Positions 24,241 to 32,755 of a DNA stretch of 64,000 nt are shown here, piece after piece. The notes under the pieces were generated by a model, which was not told the origin of the DNA, searched no databases, and was given only the letters and a program-made list of their open reading frames with translations. The first letter of the stretch is position 1, and every line of letters starts with the position of its first letter. Made by a program: the position numbers and the translations under genes. Source of the stretch: Candidatus Phosphoribacter baldrii (GTDB lineage Bacteria > Actinomycetota > Actinomycetes > Actinomycetales > Dermatophilaceae); contig JADIZV010000002.1 of NCBI GenBank assembly GCA_016704565.1, positions 868,001 through 932,000 of the forward strand, in the 5' to 3' direction.

Positions 24241-25674
24241 TCAGTCGGTGCCGCTTTCCATGGCGGCGCGGTCCAACCCCTCGGAGTCACCTTCGTCGGC
24301 GACCTCGGGGTTCGCGGCGATCGCTCCGGCCCCGCCCGGCTCCAGCTTGCCGATGAGATCGGCTGCGCTCAACGGGGTGCCGCCGAGCAACTGGCCCTGC
24401 GCGGCATACAGCTCCAGCTTGGCGCGGGTGTCCGCGATGTCGAGGTTACGCATGGTGAGCTGCCCGATCCGGTCCAGCGGCCCGAAGGCGGCGTCTTCGG
24501 TGCGTTCCATCGACAACTTGTCCGGGTGGTAGGAGAACGCCGGGCCGCGGGTGTCCAGGATCGAGTAGTCGTCGCCCCGGCGCAGCCGCAGCACGACCTC
24601 GCCGGTCACCGCGGAGGCGACCCACCGCTGGAGGGATTCGCGCAACATGAGCGCCTGCGGGTCGAACCAGCGGCCCTCATAGAGCAACCGACCGAGGCGG
24701 CGCCCCTCCAGGTGGTAGTTGGCGATGGTGTCCTCGTTGTGGATCGCCGACAGCAACCGCTCGTAGGCGATGAACAGCAGCGCCATCCCCGGCGCTTCGT
24801 AGATGCCGCGGGACTTGGCCTCGATGATCCGGTTTTCGATCTGGTCGGCCATGCCGAGTCCGTGGCGACCGCCGACGGCGTTGGCCTCGTGGACCAGGGC
24901 CACCGCGTCGTCGAAGATGCGCCCGTTGATCGCCACCGGACGCCCTTGGACGAACTCGACGGTGACGTCCTCGGCGGGCACGTCGAGGGCCGCGTCCCAA
25001 AACCGCACCCCCATGATCGGTTCGACGATCTCGATCGAGGTGTCCAGGTGCTCCAGACGTTTGGCTTCGTGCGTCGCGCCCCAGATGTTGGCGTCAGTCG
25101 AATAGGCCTTCTCAACGCTGTCCCGGTAGGGCAATCCATGGGCGGCCATCCATTGGGACATCTCGGTGCGCCCGCCGAGCTCATTGACAAAGTCGGCGTC
25201 CAGCCACGGCTTGTAGATCCGCAGGTTGGGGTTCGCGATCAGCCCATAGCGGTAGAACCGCTCGATGTCGTTGCCCTTATAGGTCGACCCATCTCCCCAG
25301 ATGTCGACGCCGTCCTCGCGCATGGCCCGCACGAGCAGGGTTCCGGTGACCGCGCGGCCCAGGGGAGTGGTGTTGAAGTACTGCTTGCCGCCCGAGCGGA
25401 TGTGGAACGCCCCGCAAGCCAGTGCCGACAACCCTTCCTCGACGAGCGCGGCCCGGCAGTCGACGAGGCGCGACAGCTCGGCCCCATAGGCGCCCGCGCG
25501 GCCGGGGACCGACTCGATGTCGGGCTCGTCGTATTGCCCGATGTCCGCGGTGTAGGTGCAGGGGATCGCCCCCTTGTCGCGCATCCACGCGACGGCGACG
25601 GAGGTGTCGAGCCCTCCGGAGAAGGCGATGCCGACGCGTTCGCCGACGGGCAGGGAGGTGAGGACCTTAGACAC
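24241..25674 (-). CDS. argG: Argininosuccinate synthase
   Basis: 477 aa. Joins citrulline and aspartate with ATP in arginine synthesis. N-terminal ATP pyrophosphatase loop IAFSGGLDTSVAVAW; substrate regions TYTADIGQYDEPD and IWGDGSTYKGNDIERFYRYG belong to the longer, E. coli-like class. The tail beyond 440 is an acidic extension. GTG start taken at the position matching family N-termini; no strong ribosome site is visible. Unlinked to other arg genes here. Confidence 0.92.
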   Translation of the reverse strand: MSKVLTSLPVGERVGIAFSGGLDTSVAVAWMRDKGAIPCTYTADIGQYDEPDIESVPGRAGAYGAELSRLVDCRAALVEEGLSALACGAFHIRSGGKQYFNTTPLGRAVTGTLLVRAMREDGVDIWGDGSTYKGNDIERFYRYGLIANPNLRIYKPWLDADFVNELGGRTEMSQWMAAHGLPYRDSVEKAYSTDANIWGATHEAKRLEHLDTSIEIVEPIMGVRFWDAALDVPAEDVTVEFVQGRPVAINGRIFDDAVALVHEANAVGGRHGLGMADQIENRIIEAKSRGIYEAPGMALLFIAYERLLSAIHNEDTIANYHLEGRRLGRLLYEGRWFDPQALMLRESLQRWVASAVTGEVVLRLRRGDDYSILDTRGPAFSYHPDKLSMERTEDAAFGPLDRIGQLTMRNLDIADTRAKLELYAAQGQLLGGTPLSAADLIGKLEPGGAGAIAANPEVADEGDSEGLDRAAMESGTD

Positions 25675-25698
25675 GCGCGCAAGCCTAGAACCGCATCC

Positions 25699-25769
25699 GT
25701 ATGCCGTGTGCCTGCGTCCCGCGCACCGGTCACCTCGTCGTCGGGCTGGGACCCGAGCACACGGCATAC
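25699..25769. terminator. 13-bp inverted GTATGCC pair upstream of argG
   Basis: Arms GTATGCCGTGTGC (25699-25711) and its exact complement (25757-25769), 45 nt apart. It lies between the end of the AbiEi/DUF559 gene and argG and could end the upstream transcript. The right arm is also the first 13 bp of the 86-bp repeat. Confidence 0.55.
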
Positions 25770-25842
25770 CAATGGTCGGGAGGTAGCCACCCGGCCGTGC
25801 TCAGGCTGACGACCCCAGCTCAACCAATGTCATTCGGTGTGC
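25757..25842. repeat. 86-bp repeat, left copy
   Basis: Begins GCACACGGCATACC and ends GGTGTGC, so its own ends are inverted repeats. The reverse complement of 27533-27618 (also exactly 86 bp) matches it at 22 of the first 23 and 20 of the last 22 bases, with a diverged middle. Covers the last 14 codons of the AbiEi/DUF559 gene. Confidence 0.75.
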
Positions 25843-26706
25843 GACGGTGGCCGCGAGGATCCGGGCCACCCACCGATCCCGGCGCATGACGTGCTCCCAG
25901 GTGAACCGCAGAACCACCCATCCATCGGCGACGAGTTCGTCATACCGATGGCAATCGCGGTCAAAACCCTCTCGATCACCGTGGAACTCGAAGCCCTCTG
26001 CCTCGACAACGATGCGCAGCCGTTCGTCGGCCAGATCGACCGTCGCGAGAAACCTCCCATCCCGCTCGATCCGGGCCTGGGGTGTGACGCTCAGCCCGGG
26101 GATCTGCAGGCAGATCGCCCGAAGCACCGATTCGATCGGCCCGGAACTGCGCCCATCGGCATGGCGGGCGACCCGAGACACCCGTTGCCGACCGCGGGCC
26201 GGCCAGTCCATTGCGCGGGCGGCCAGTTGGGCGGGAGTGATCAGGCGACTGCGCAGAGCAGAGTCCGCAATGGTCAGCGCCTCGTCGAACGGCAGAGTGG
26301 CGGCACAGTCCGCCACGGTGCGCAACGGCGTGGTCACCCAGCCGTCGATGTCCGCCGACGGAAGCGATCGGTGCGAGAGGTGCAGGCCTTCGCCCCTCGC
26401 GCCGACACTGCGGCCCCGAGGCACGGTGATACTCGGCCGGCTGGGCAGCCATTTCATCGCGAGCCCGTGGTGCTGGGCGGCGGTGCGGTAGGAGGCGACT
26501 CCCGCGACGCGCTCGGCGGCGAGGCGAGCGGGGATCTCGACGGGGGCGGCATACCGGCCGCGGGCGATGCGGTGGAGGTGACCGTCAGCGACAAGCCTCT
26601 CCAGGGTGGCCCGGTCAGCGACGCTCCGAAGCTCACCCCAGGAAGCGACCCACCCACGCTCGGTGAGCAGGCGGCTCACCGCGGCGTGGGTCTGGAGGTC
26701 CGGCAC
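25801..26706 (-). CDS. AbiEi-like / DUF559 endonuclease-fold protein
   Basis: 301 aa. The N-terminal 55 residues resemble the AbiEi-type winged helix (ELRSVADRATLERLVADGHLHRIARGRYAAP). The C-terminal 110 residues resemble DUF559/Vsr-like nucleases (VDLADERLRIVVEAEG, then a Trp-rich end FTWEHVMRRD). Such genes are common in actinobacteria and often scattered; the function is unproven and no toxin partner is adjacent. GTG start. Flanked with the methyltransferase by 86-bp repeats, hinting at a mobile or rearranged module. Confidence 0.6.
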   Translation of the reverse strand: MPDLQTHAAVSRLLTERGWVASWGELRSVADRATLERLVADGHLHRIARGRYAAPVEIPARLAAERVAGVASYRTAAQHHGLAMKWLPSRPSITVPRGRSVGARGEGLHLSHRSLPSADIDGWVTTPLRTVADCAATLPFDEALTIADSALRSRLITPAQLAARAMDWPARGRQRVSRVARHADGRSSGPIESVLRAICLQIPGLSVTPQARIERDGRFLATVDLADERLRIVVEAEGFEFHGDREGFDRDCHRYDELVADGWVVLRFTWEHVMRRDRWVARILAATVAHRMTLVELGSSA

Positions 26707-26771
26707 AGTCCTAGCCTGCCGCGGATCCGAAACCGGCCACCGACGTTATCCACAGGGCGCAGGAGCGACCC

Positions 26772-27515
26772 TCAGCGCCCGGTCGGGTGGGGCTCGGTCG
26801 CAATGAACACCGTTGTGTAGCCGTAATCCTGACGGACTCCCTCGAAGGCCGGCAGTGCGGCCGCCCAGGACGGGTCAATCGTGCCCAGGTATGCCGCCGC
26901 GCTGGAGTGGTCCTGGAAGGTCGCCGTCGTCCTGATGTCCGTGCGGGCAACCAAGCCGAAGTGCCGGTGAAGGATCGCCTGGCCGGTCTCCGAGGTGAAC
27001 GACGAAAGAGGCGGGTCGACCCCAGCATCCGCGAAAAGGGTTGCCAAATGGAGCTCACCGTTGGTGACAGCGAAAAGGGCACCCTCGGGGCGCAAGACCC
27101 GGCGTATCTCGCCCAGGGCGGCATCGAGCGATGGCACGTGGTAGAGCATCCACGCCGCAATGACCGCGTCGATCGAGCCCGCGGCTTGACCCGTGGCCTG
27201 CGCAGTCCTGATTTCAGCGTTGAGTCCGAGCGCACTCGCAGCCGCCACCATCGCGGCGGAGGCGTCGGTCGCGAGGTAGTTGACATTCGGTATCGCGTCG
27301 ACCACCCGCTTTGCGAAAGCGCCTGTGCCGCAGCCGATCTCGAGAATCCTGCGCGGTGACCTCTCGATCAGCGCGTCGAGCAGCACTTTCGTCGGGTCCA
27401 GGCCCTGCGGACCCGGCCCCCACACGGACATCCGCCCACGAAGGGGTTCCGTGGCGGCGTATTGGCTCGCGACGTGTTCCTGGTCGCCAACCCTGATCGA
27501 CCCCACCGGCGTCAC
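26772..27515 (-). CDS. Class I SAM-dependent methyltransferase
   Basis: 247 aa. SAM-binding motif I is ILEIGCGTGAFAKRVV (about 58-72), acidic motif YLATDAS, motif IV IDAVIAAWMLYHVP, then EIRRVLRPEGALFAVT. Resembles UbiE/Methyltransf_11 small-molecule methylases; substrate unknown. GTG start with GAGGGG upstream. Next to the right-hand 86-bp repeat. Confidence 0.75.
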   Translation of the reverse strand: MTPVGSIRVGDQEHVASQYAATEPLRGRMSVWGPGPQGLDPTKVLLDALIERSPRRILEIGCGTGAFAKRVVDAIPNVNYLATDASAAMVAAASALGLNAEIRTAQATGQAAGSIDAVIAAWMLYHVPSLDAALGEIRRVLRPEGALFAVTNGELHLATLFADAGVDPPLSSFTSETGQAILHRHFGLVARTDIRTTATFQDHSSAAAYLGTIDPSWAAALPAFEGVRQDYGYTTVFIATEPHPTGR

Positions 27516-27532
27516 CTACCCCTCGTTCTGCA

Positions 27533-27618
27533 GCACACGGAATGACATTGGTCGGGGCGGTGGCCCCACAGCGTGCTCAGAGGGGCCCACGGGGGCCGAC
27601 CAATGGTATGCCGTGTGC
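27533..27618. repeat. 86-bp repeat, right copy
   Basis: Partner of 25757-25842, with matching arms in inverted orientation. It can itself fold (CATTGGTCGG at 27546 with CCGACCAATG at 27596). Sits between the methyltransferase start and the aceE stop and may also serve as aceE terminator. Confidence 0.75.
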
Positions 27619-27642
27619 GCTTGCCATCTGGGTGCTGGCCCG

Positions 27643-30420
27643 CTAGGCGTCGCCGCCGGCGCTGCCTGAGGCTCCGGCGGTGACGTCGAGCAGCCGGTAC
27701 TTCTCAGCCGCGGTCCGAGCCCACTCGGCCGGCGCCTCGCCTCGCGCGGCGAGCACCTGCAGCGTGCGGACGGCCAGCGACGGCCCGTCGATGTGGAAGA
27801 ACCGCCGCGCCGCCTGGCGGGTGTCCGAGAACCCAAACCCGTCGGCCCCGAGCGAGGTCAACCCACCCGGAACCCATGGACCGATCTGGTCCTGCACCGC
27901 GCGCATGTAGTCGGACACGGCAAGCACCGGCCCCGGCGCCCCCGCGAGAGCCTGGGTCACAAACGGCACCCGAGTCGGCTCGTCGGGGTGCAGGAACGCC
28001 TGTTCGTCGCACGCCATCGCGTCGCGCCGCAATTCGCTCCACGAGGTCACCGACCACACGTCTGCGGCCACGCCGAAATCGTCTGCCAGCAACTGCTGGG
28101 CCTCCAACGCCCACGGAACCCCCACACCAGAGGCGAGCAGCTGAGCCCGGGCGGGCGTGTGCGACCAACCTGCCGTGTCGGCGGGCCGCAGCTTGTAGAT
28201 CCCGCGGACCACCCCTTCGACATCGAGGTCCTCGGGCTGGGCCGGCTGGACAATCGGCTCGTTGTAGACGGTGACGTAGTAGATGACGTCCCGCCCACGC
28301 GGGTCCTCGGGCTCGCCGTACATCCGGCGCAGCCCGTCCCTCATGATGTGGGCGATCTCGTAGCCGTAGGCCGGGTCATACGCGACGACCGCCGGGTTCG
28401 TCGACGCGAGCAACGGCGAGTGCCCGTCGGCGTGCTGCAGTCCCTCGCCGGTCAGCGTCGTGCGACCCGCCGTCGCCCCGATGAGGAAGCCACGCGCCAT
28501 CTGGTCGCCGGCCGCCCAGATCGAGTCACCCGTCCGCTGGAACCCGAACATCGAGTAGAAGACATAGATCGGGATCATCGGTTGCCCATGCGTGGCGTAT
28601 GCCGTGCCCGCTGCGGTGAACGCCGCAAGAGAACCGGCTTCGTTGATGCCCAGGTGCAGGATCTGCCCCTGCTCGGACTCCCGGTAGGCGAGCATGAGGT
28701 CGTGGTCGACAGGCGTGTAGCGCTGGCCGTTGGGGTTGTAGATCTTGATGGTCGGGAAGAACGAGTCCATCCCGAAGGTCCGGGCCTCGTCGGGGATGAT
28801 CGGCACGATCCGCTGGCCGAACTCCTTGTCCCGCATGAGGTCCTTGAGCAAACGGACGAAGGCCATCGTCGTCGCGACGGCCTGCTTGCCCGAGCCCTTC
28901 GTGACGGCGGCATACGCGTCGTCGTCAGGCAGGTGCAGCGGCGCGTGCGCCACCCGGCGCGACGGGACCGAACCACCGAGCGCGCGGCGGCGCTCCAGCA
29001 TGTATTGCATGGCCGGGTCGCTCGGGTCCGGACGGTAATAGGGCGGGCGATAGGGGTCAGCCTGGAGCTGTTCGTCGCTGATCGGGATGCGCAACAGGTC
29101 GCGGAAGCCCTTGAGGTCTTCCAGGGTGAGCTTCTTCATCTGGTGGGTGGCGTTGCGGCCGGCGAAATGAGAGCCCAGGGTGAAGCCCTTGATGGTCTTG
29201 ACGAGGATGACCGTCGGCTGGCCGGTGTGCTCCAGGGCGGCGCGGTAGGCGGCATACACCTTGCGGTAGTCGTGCCCACCGCGACGCAGGTTGAACCAGA
29301 TCTGCTCGTCGGTCCAGTTCTCGACCAACTTGCGGGTGCGCGGGTCGCGCCAGAAGAAGTGCTCGCGGACGTAGGTGCCGTCGTTGGCCCGGAAGGTCTG
29401 GTAGTCGCCGTCGGAGGTCTGGTTCATGAGGTTGACCAGCGCGCCGTTGCGGTCGGCGGCTAGCAGCGGGTCCCAGCCGCGGCCCCAGATGACCTTGATG
29501 ACGTTCCAGCCGGCGCCCCGGAAGAACGCCTCCAGCTCCTGGATGATCTTGCCGTTGCCGCGGACCGGGCCGTCCAGGCGCTGCAGGTTGCAGTTGACGA
29601 CGAAGGTGAGGTTGTCCAACTCCTCGTTGGCAGCCAGCTGCAGCAGACCACGCGACTCGGGCTCGTCCATCTCGCCGTCGCCGAGGAACGCCCAGACATG
29701 CTGGTCGCTGGTGTTCTTGATGCCGCGGTTGTGTAGATAGCGGTTGAACTGAGCCTGATAGATGGCATTCATCGGGCCCAGGCCCATCGATACGGTGGGG
29801 AACTGCCAGAAGCCGGGCATGAGCCGCGGGTGCGGGTAGGACGACAGCGCCCGGATCTTGCCGTCGACGACGTGCGAGCGCTCCTGGCGGAAGCCGTCGA
29901 GGTCGTCCTCGTCGAGAACTCCTTCGAGGAAGGCCCGCGAATACATCCCTGGCGCCGCGTGACCCTGGAAGAAGATCTGGTCGCCGCCGCCGGGGTGGTC
30001 CTGGCCGCGGAAGAAGTGGTTCATCCCGACTTCGTAGAGCGTCGCCGCCGACGCATAGGTCGAGATGTGCCCGCCGACGCCCATGCCCGGCCGCTGGGCT
30101 CGGTGCACGAGGACAGCGGCGTTCCACCGGATCCAGCGCCGATAGGCCCGCTCCATGTCTTCGTCGCCTGGGAACCAGGGCTCCCGCTCCGGCGGAATGG
30201 TGTTGATGTAGTCGGTGGCTGTCAACGACGGCACGCCGACCTGTTGGGCGCGGGCCGACGCGAGCAACTGCAGCATGAGGTAGCGCGCCCGCGTGCGACC
30301 TTGGTCGTCGATGACTCCCTGGAGCGACTCCAGCCACTCCTTGGTCTCCTCCGGATCGGTGTCCGGAAGCTGGCTCGGGATGCCGTTGAGGATGGGCCCG
30401 GAGGTGCCGCGGGTAGACAC
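27643..30420 (-). CDS. aceE: Pyruvate dehydrogenase E1 component, homodimeric type
   Basis: 925 aa. Thiamine diphosphate enzyme that decarboxylates pyruvate for the PDH complex. TPP site: GDGEMDEPESRG with NCNLQRLDG about 30 residues on; GHISTYASAATLYEVG and the transketolase-like domain around VPIIPDEARTFGMDS follow. GTG start chosen because AAAGGA lies about 9 nt upstream and homologous sequence begins there; an in-frame ATG at 30456 adds 12 residues without a good site. Divergent from the DUF3052 gene. Confidence 0.94.
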   Translation of the reverse strand: MSTRGTSGPILNGIPSQLPDTDPEETKEWLESLQGVIDDQGRTRARYLMLQLLASARAQQVGVPSLTATDYINTIPPEREPWFPGDEDMERAYRRWIRWNAAVLVHRAQRPGMGVGGHISTYASAATLYEVGMNHFFRGQDHPGGGDQIFFQGHAAPGMYSRAFLEGVLDEDDLDGFRQERSHVVDGKIRALSSYPHPRLMPGFWQFPTVSMGLGPMNAIYQAQFNRYLHNRGIKNTSDQHVWAFLGDGEMDEPESRGLLQLAANEELDNLTFVVNCNLQRLDGPVRGNGKIIQELEAFFRGAGWNVIKVIWGRGWDPLLAADRNGALVNLMNQTSDGDYQTFRANDGTYVREHFFWRDPRTRKLVENWTDEQIWFNLRRGGHDYRKVYAAYRAALEHTGQPTVILVKTIKGFTLGSHFAGRNATHQMKKLTLEDLKGFRDLLRIPISDEQLQADPYRPPYYRPDPSDPAMQYMLERRRALGGSVPSRRVAHAPLHLPDDDAYAAVTKGSGKQAVATTMAFVRLLKDLMRDKEFGQRIVPIIPDEARTFGMDSFFPTIKIYNPNGQRYTPVDHDLMLAYRESEQGQILHLGINEAGSLAAFTAAGTAYATHGQPMIPIYVFYSMFGFQRTGDSIWAAGDQMARGFLIGATAGRTTLTGEGLQHADGHSPLLASTNPAVVAYDPAYGYEIAHIMRDGLRRMYGEPEDPRGRDVIYYVTVYNEPIVQPAQPEDLDVEGVVRGIYKLRPADTAGWSHTPARAQLLASGVGVPWALEAQQLLADDFGVAADVWSVTSWSELRRDAMACDEQAFLHPDEPTRVPFVTQALAGAPGPVLAVSDYMRAVQDQIGPWVPGGLTSLGADGFGFSDTRQAARRFFHIDGPSLAVRTLQVLAARGEAPAEWARTAAEKYRLLDVTAGASGSAGGDA

Positions 30421-30640
30421 GAGGAGGTCCTTTCTGACGCACGAGGGTGACACCATCCTCTACCCGGATGCGTTCTGCGTCACATCCGTCCGCCCTTCGA
30501 TCCAGGAGGTGCCCGACCGGCGGGCACGGGCGGTGACTGCCCGGCATACGTGAGCGCCGACACAACCCGCTGGGGCTCGCACTCGGGCAGACTTGACCCA
30601 AGCGGCCCGGCACGGGTCGCCGTGAGCAGGAGGGATCGTC

Positions 30641-31069
30641 GTGCACGGGTCGGCGGACGCCGCCGCATTCACTGCGGGGCTCGCCAAGCTCGGGTTCACC
30701 CCCGGGCAGATCGTTCAGGAGTTCGGCTGGGACGAGGACGTCGACGAAGCGCTGCGGGTCGGCGTCGAGGATGTCGTCGGTTCGCCGCTGGAGGACGAGA
30801 GCTACGGCGAGGGTGCCGACGGGGTCCTGGTGTGGTTCCGGTCGTTTGACGGCGACCTTGTTGACGTGCTCGTCGACGCGCTGACCAACCTGGTGGACCG
30901 CGGGTGCCTGGTCCTGGCCACACCTCGGGCCGACCAGGACGGTCACGTGGAGCCCAGCGAGATCGAGGACGCCGCAGTCGCCGCGGGCCTCCACCCGTCC
31001 GGGGTCGCTAACCTCAGCCGCGAGTGGGCCCTCCAACGGCTCGTCGCCCCTCGCTCCCAGCGTCGCTGA
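30641..31069 (+). CDS. DUF3052 family protein
   Basis: 142 aa, acidic. Conserved motif region GFTPGQIVQEFGWDEDVDEAL. A family found divergent from aceE in many actinobacteria, as here, with ahpE following. Function unknown; the context suggests a link to PDH or redox balance. GTG start with AGGAGGG about 6 nt upstream. The 220-nt divergent region shared with aceE holds TTGACC at about 30591 as a possible -35 element. Confidence 0.8.
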   Translation: MHGSADAAAFTAGLAKLGFTPGQIVQEFGWDEDVDEALRVGVEDVVGSPLEDESYGEGADGVLVWFRSFDGDLVDVLVDALTNLVDRGCLVLATPRADQDGHVEPSEIEDAAVAAGLHPSGVANLSREWALQRLVAPRSQRR

Positions 31070-31110
31070 GCCACGCGTCTTCCTGTATGCCGTGCCGCCA
31101 ACCCATCCGG

Positions 31111-31215
31111 TGGCACGTGATGCGCTTTCCTGGCAGATGTAACTGCCACGAAACCGTATGAAGTGCCAGCGGAGGCTCGGGCGACCAGTGGGGTGGCACG
31201 ACCCGTGGGGTGGCA
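31111..31215. promoter_or_regulatory. Cluster of TGGCA/TGCCA elements upstream of ahpE
   Basis: Six copies of TGGCA or its complement within 105 bp (31111, 31131, 31144, 31164, 31194, 31211), including a hairpin TGGCAG/CTGCCA at 31131-31148 and a near-repeat of GTGGGGTGGCA just before ahpE. A regulatory function is plausible but unproven. Confidence 0.35.
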
Positions 31216-31227
31216 GAATCGATCGCT

Positions 31228-31719
31228 ATGACTGCCGAGCCCGACATCGCGGCCGCCGCTGCGCCCGAGGTCGGGGACCTCGCCCCGGACTTCGCCCTTC
31301 CCGACCACCTCGGTCGCCACGTCGGCCCGCGAGCGTGGCGCGGAGACCGCAACGTCGCCCTCGTCTTCTACCCGTTCGCATTCTCGGGCATCTGCACGGG
31401 GGAGTTGCGCGAGATCCGGGACACCCTTGAGGACTTCCAGCACGACGGCATACAGGTCCTCGCGATCTCGTGCGACCCGGTCCATGCGCTGCGCGCCTGG
31501 GCTGACCAGGAGGGCTACTTCTTCCCGCTGCTGTCCGACTTCTGGCCGCATGGGGCGGTGGCCCGCGCCTACGGGGTGTTCCACGCTGACGGGGGGTTCG
31601 CCACCCGTGGGACCTTCCTGCTGGACCGGGACGGCATCGTCCGCTGGCGGCTGATCAACGGTCCCGGTGAAGCGAGGGACTTCGGCGGCTACCGCGCTGC
31701 GCTGGCCAACCTGCGCTGA
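31228..31719 (+). CDS. ahpE: AhpE-type peroxiredoxin
   Basis: 163 aa. Thioredoxin-fold peroxidase that reduces hydroperoxides. Peroxidatic Cys in FAFSGICTGEL (about residue 56); PLLSDFWPHGAVARAYGVF and RGTFLLDRDGIVRW are very close to mycobacterial AhpE, which also lies next to the DUF3052 gene and aceE. A second Cys in AISCDP could resolve as in BCP-type enzymes. Start at ATG 31228. Confidence 0.88.
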   Translation: MTAEPDIAAAAAPEVGDLAPDFALPDHLGRHVGPRAWRGDRNVALVFYPFAFSGICTGELREIRDTLEDFQHDGIQVLAISCDPVHALRAWADQEGYFFPLLSDFWPHGAVARAYGVFHADGGFATRGTFLLDRDGIVRWRLINGPGEARDFGGYRAALANLR

Positions 31720-31838
31720 ACCACCGACGACACACCGCGACAGAACCCGTCGCACCCCGTCGCACCCCGACGTCCCACGGCCTTCACCTGACACAATGGG
31801 CGCCGCTCACTCCACGCGCACGCGGGCGGGTGGGCGTG

Positions 31839-31911
31839 GGGCCTGTAGCTCAGTTGGTAGAGCACCGCGCTTACACCGCGGGTGTCGTCGGTTCGAGCCC
31901 GGCCGGGCCCA
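31839..31911 (+). tRNA. tRNA-Val (UAC)
   Basis: 73 nt: acceptor GGGCCTG/CGGGCCC, D arm GCTC/GAGC, anticodon stem CCGCG/CGCGG with loop CTTACAC (anticodon TAC), T arm GTCGG/CCGGC with TTCGAGC loop, discriminator A, no encoded CCA. Its 3' end is only 1 nt from the ATG of the Nif3 gene. Confidence 0.93.
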
Positions 31912-31912
31912 C

Positions 31913-32755
31913 ATGACAGTGACGTTGGGCCAGATCGTCGCGCTGCTTGACGGCTTCTATCCGCCGGGGTCGGCGCTGTCCTGGGACCGTGTCGGCTTGG
32001 TGACGGGGGACCCCGATCAACCGATCGAGCATGTGCGCTTCGCCGTCGACCCGACGTTGGCGGTCATCGACGAGGCCATCGCGGCGGGGGCCGACCTGCT
32101 CGTCACACACCACCCGCTGTTGCTGCGCGGCATCCACTCCGTCGCCACGACCACGGCCAAGGGCCGCGCGGTGACGCGGGCGGTCGTCGCCGACCTGGCG
32201 ATCCTCTGTGCTCACACCAATGCCGACGTCGCGGACCCGGGCGTGTGCGATGCGCTCGCCGCCGCGTGCGGCCTCACCGACACCGAGCCGCTCGATGTCG
32301 ACGAGGGCCAAGCCGTCGGTCGCGTGGGCCGGTTGCCCGCGCCGCTGCCGCTGCGCGCCTTCGCCGAACGGCTCGCCGCTGCGCTCCCACCCACCAACGT
32401 CGGCGTCCGGGTCTCGGGTGACCCCGACGCGACGGTATGCCGCGTCGCCGTCCTCGGTGGCTCAGGAGACGACCGCTTCGGTGCCGTTCGCCGCAGCGGC
32501 GTCGACGTCTATGTCACCGCCGACCTGCGCCACCACCCGGCCTTGGAGGCCCGGGAGGAGTCGTCGTTTGGGCCCCCGTATCTCGTCGACGCCGGGCACT
32601 TCGCCACAGAATGGCTCTGGCTGGCCGGGGCACGCGACCGGCTCGCGCAGGCGCTGGCCGAGCAGGGCACTACGGTGGAGTTGTCGATCTCGACCTTGCG
32701 CACCGACCCGTGGGACTTCCTCGTCGGTGTGAACGCCGATGGAGGTGCCCCCTGA
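31913..32755 (+). CDS. Nif3-like dinuclear metal center protein
   Basis: 280 aa, the short Nif3/YbgI form (GTP cyclohydrolase I type 2 family name). Metal ligands: VTHHPLLLRG near residue 65, HTNADVA near 102, and the late DAGHFATEW. Function debated in the family. The ATG lies 2 nt after the tRNA-Val 3' base, leaving no room for a ribosome site; after tRNA processing the mRNA would be leaderless. Upstream of the zinc-ribbon gene, whose start overlaps its stop. Confidence 0.85.
   Translation: MTVTLGQIVALLDGFYPPGSALSWDRVGLVTGDPDQPIEHVRFAVDPTLAVIDEAIAAGADLLVTHHPLLLRGIHSVATTTAKGRAVTRAVVADLAILCAHTNADVADPGVCDALAAACGLTDTEPLDVDEGQAVGRVGRLPAPLPLRAFAERLAAALPPTNVGVRVSGDPDATVCRVAVLGGSGDDRFGAVRRSGVDVYVTADLRHHPALEAREESSFGPPYLVDAGHFATEWLWLAGARDRLAQALAEQGTTVELSISTLRTDPWDFLVGVNADGGAP

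Noticed and set aside
27793..29463. Plus-strand frame of 556 codons inside aceE
   Set aside because: Antisense shadow; aceE is unmistakable on the other strand.
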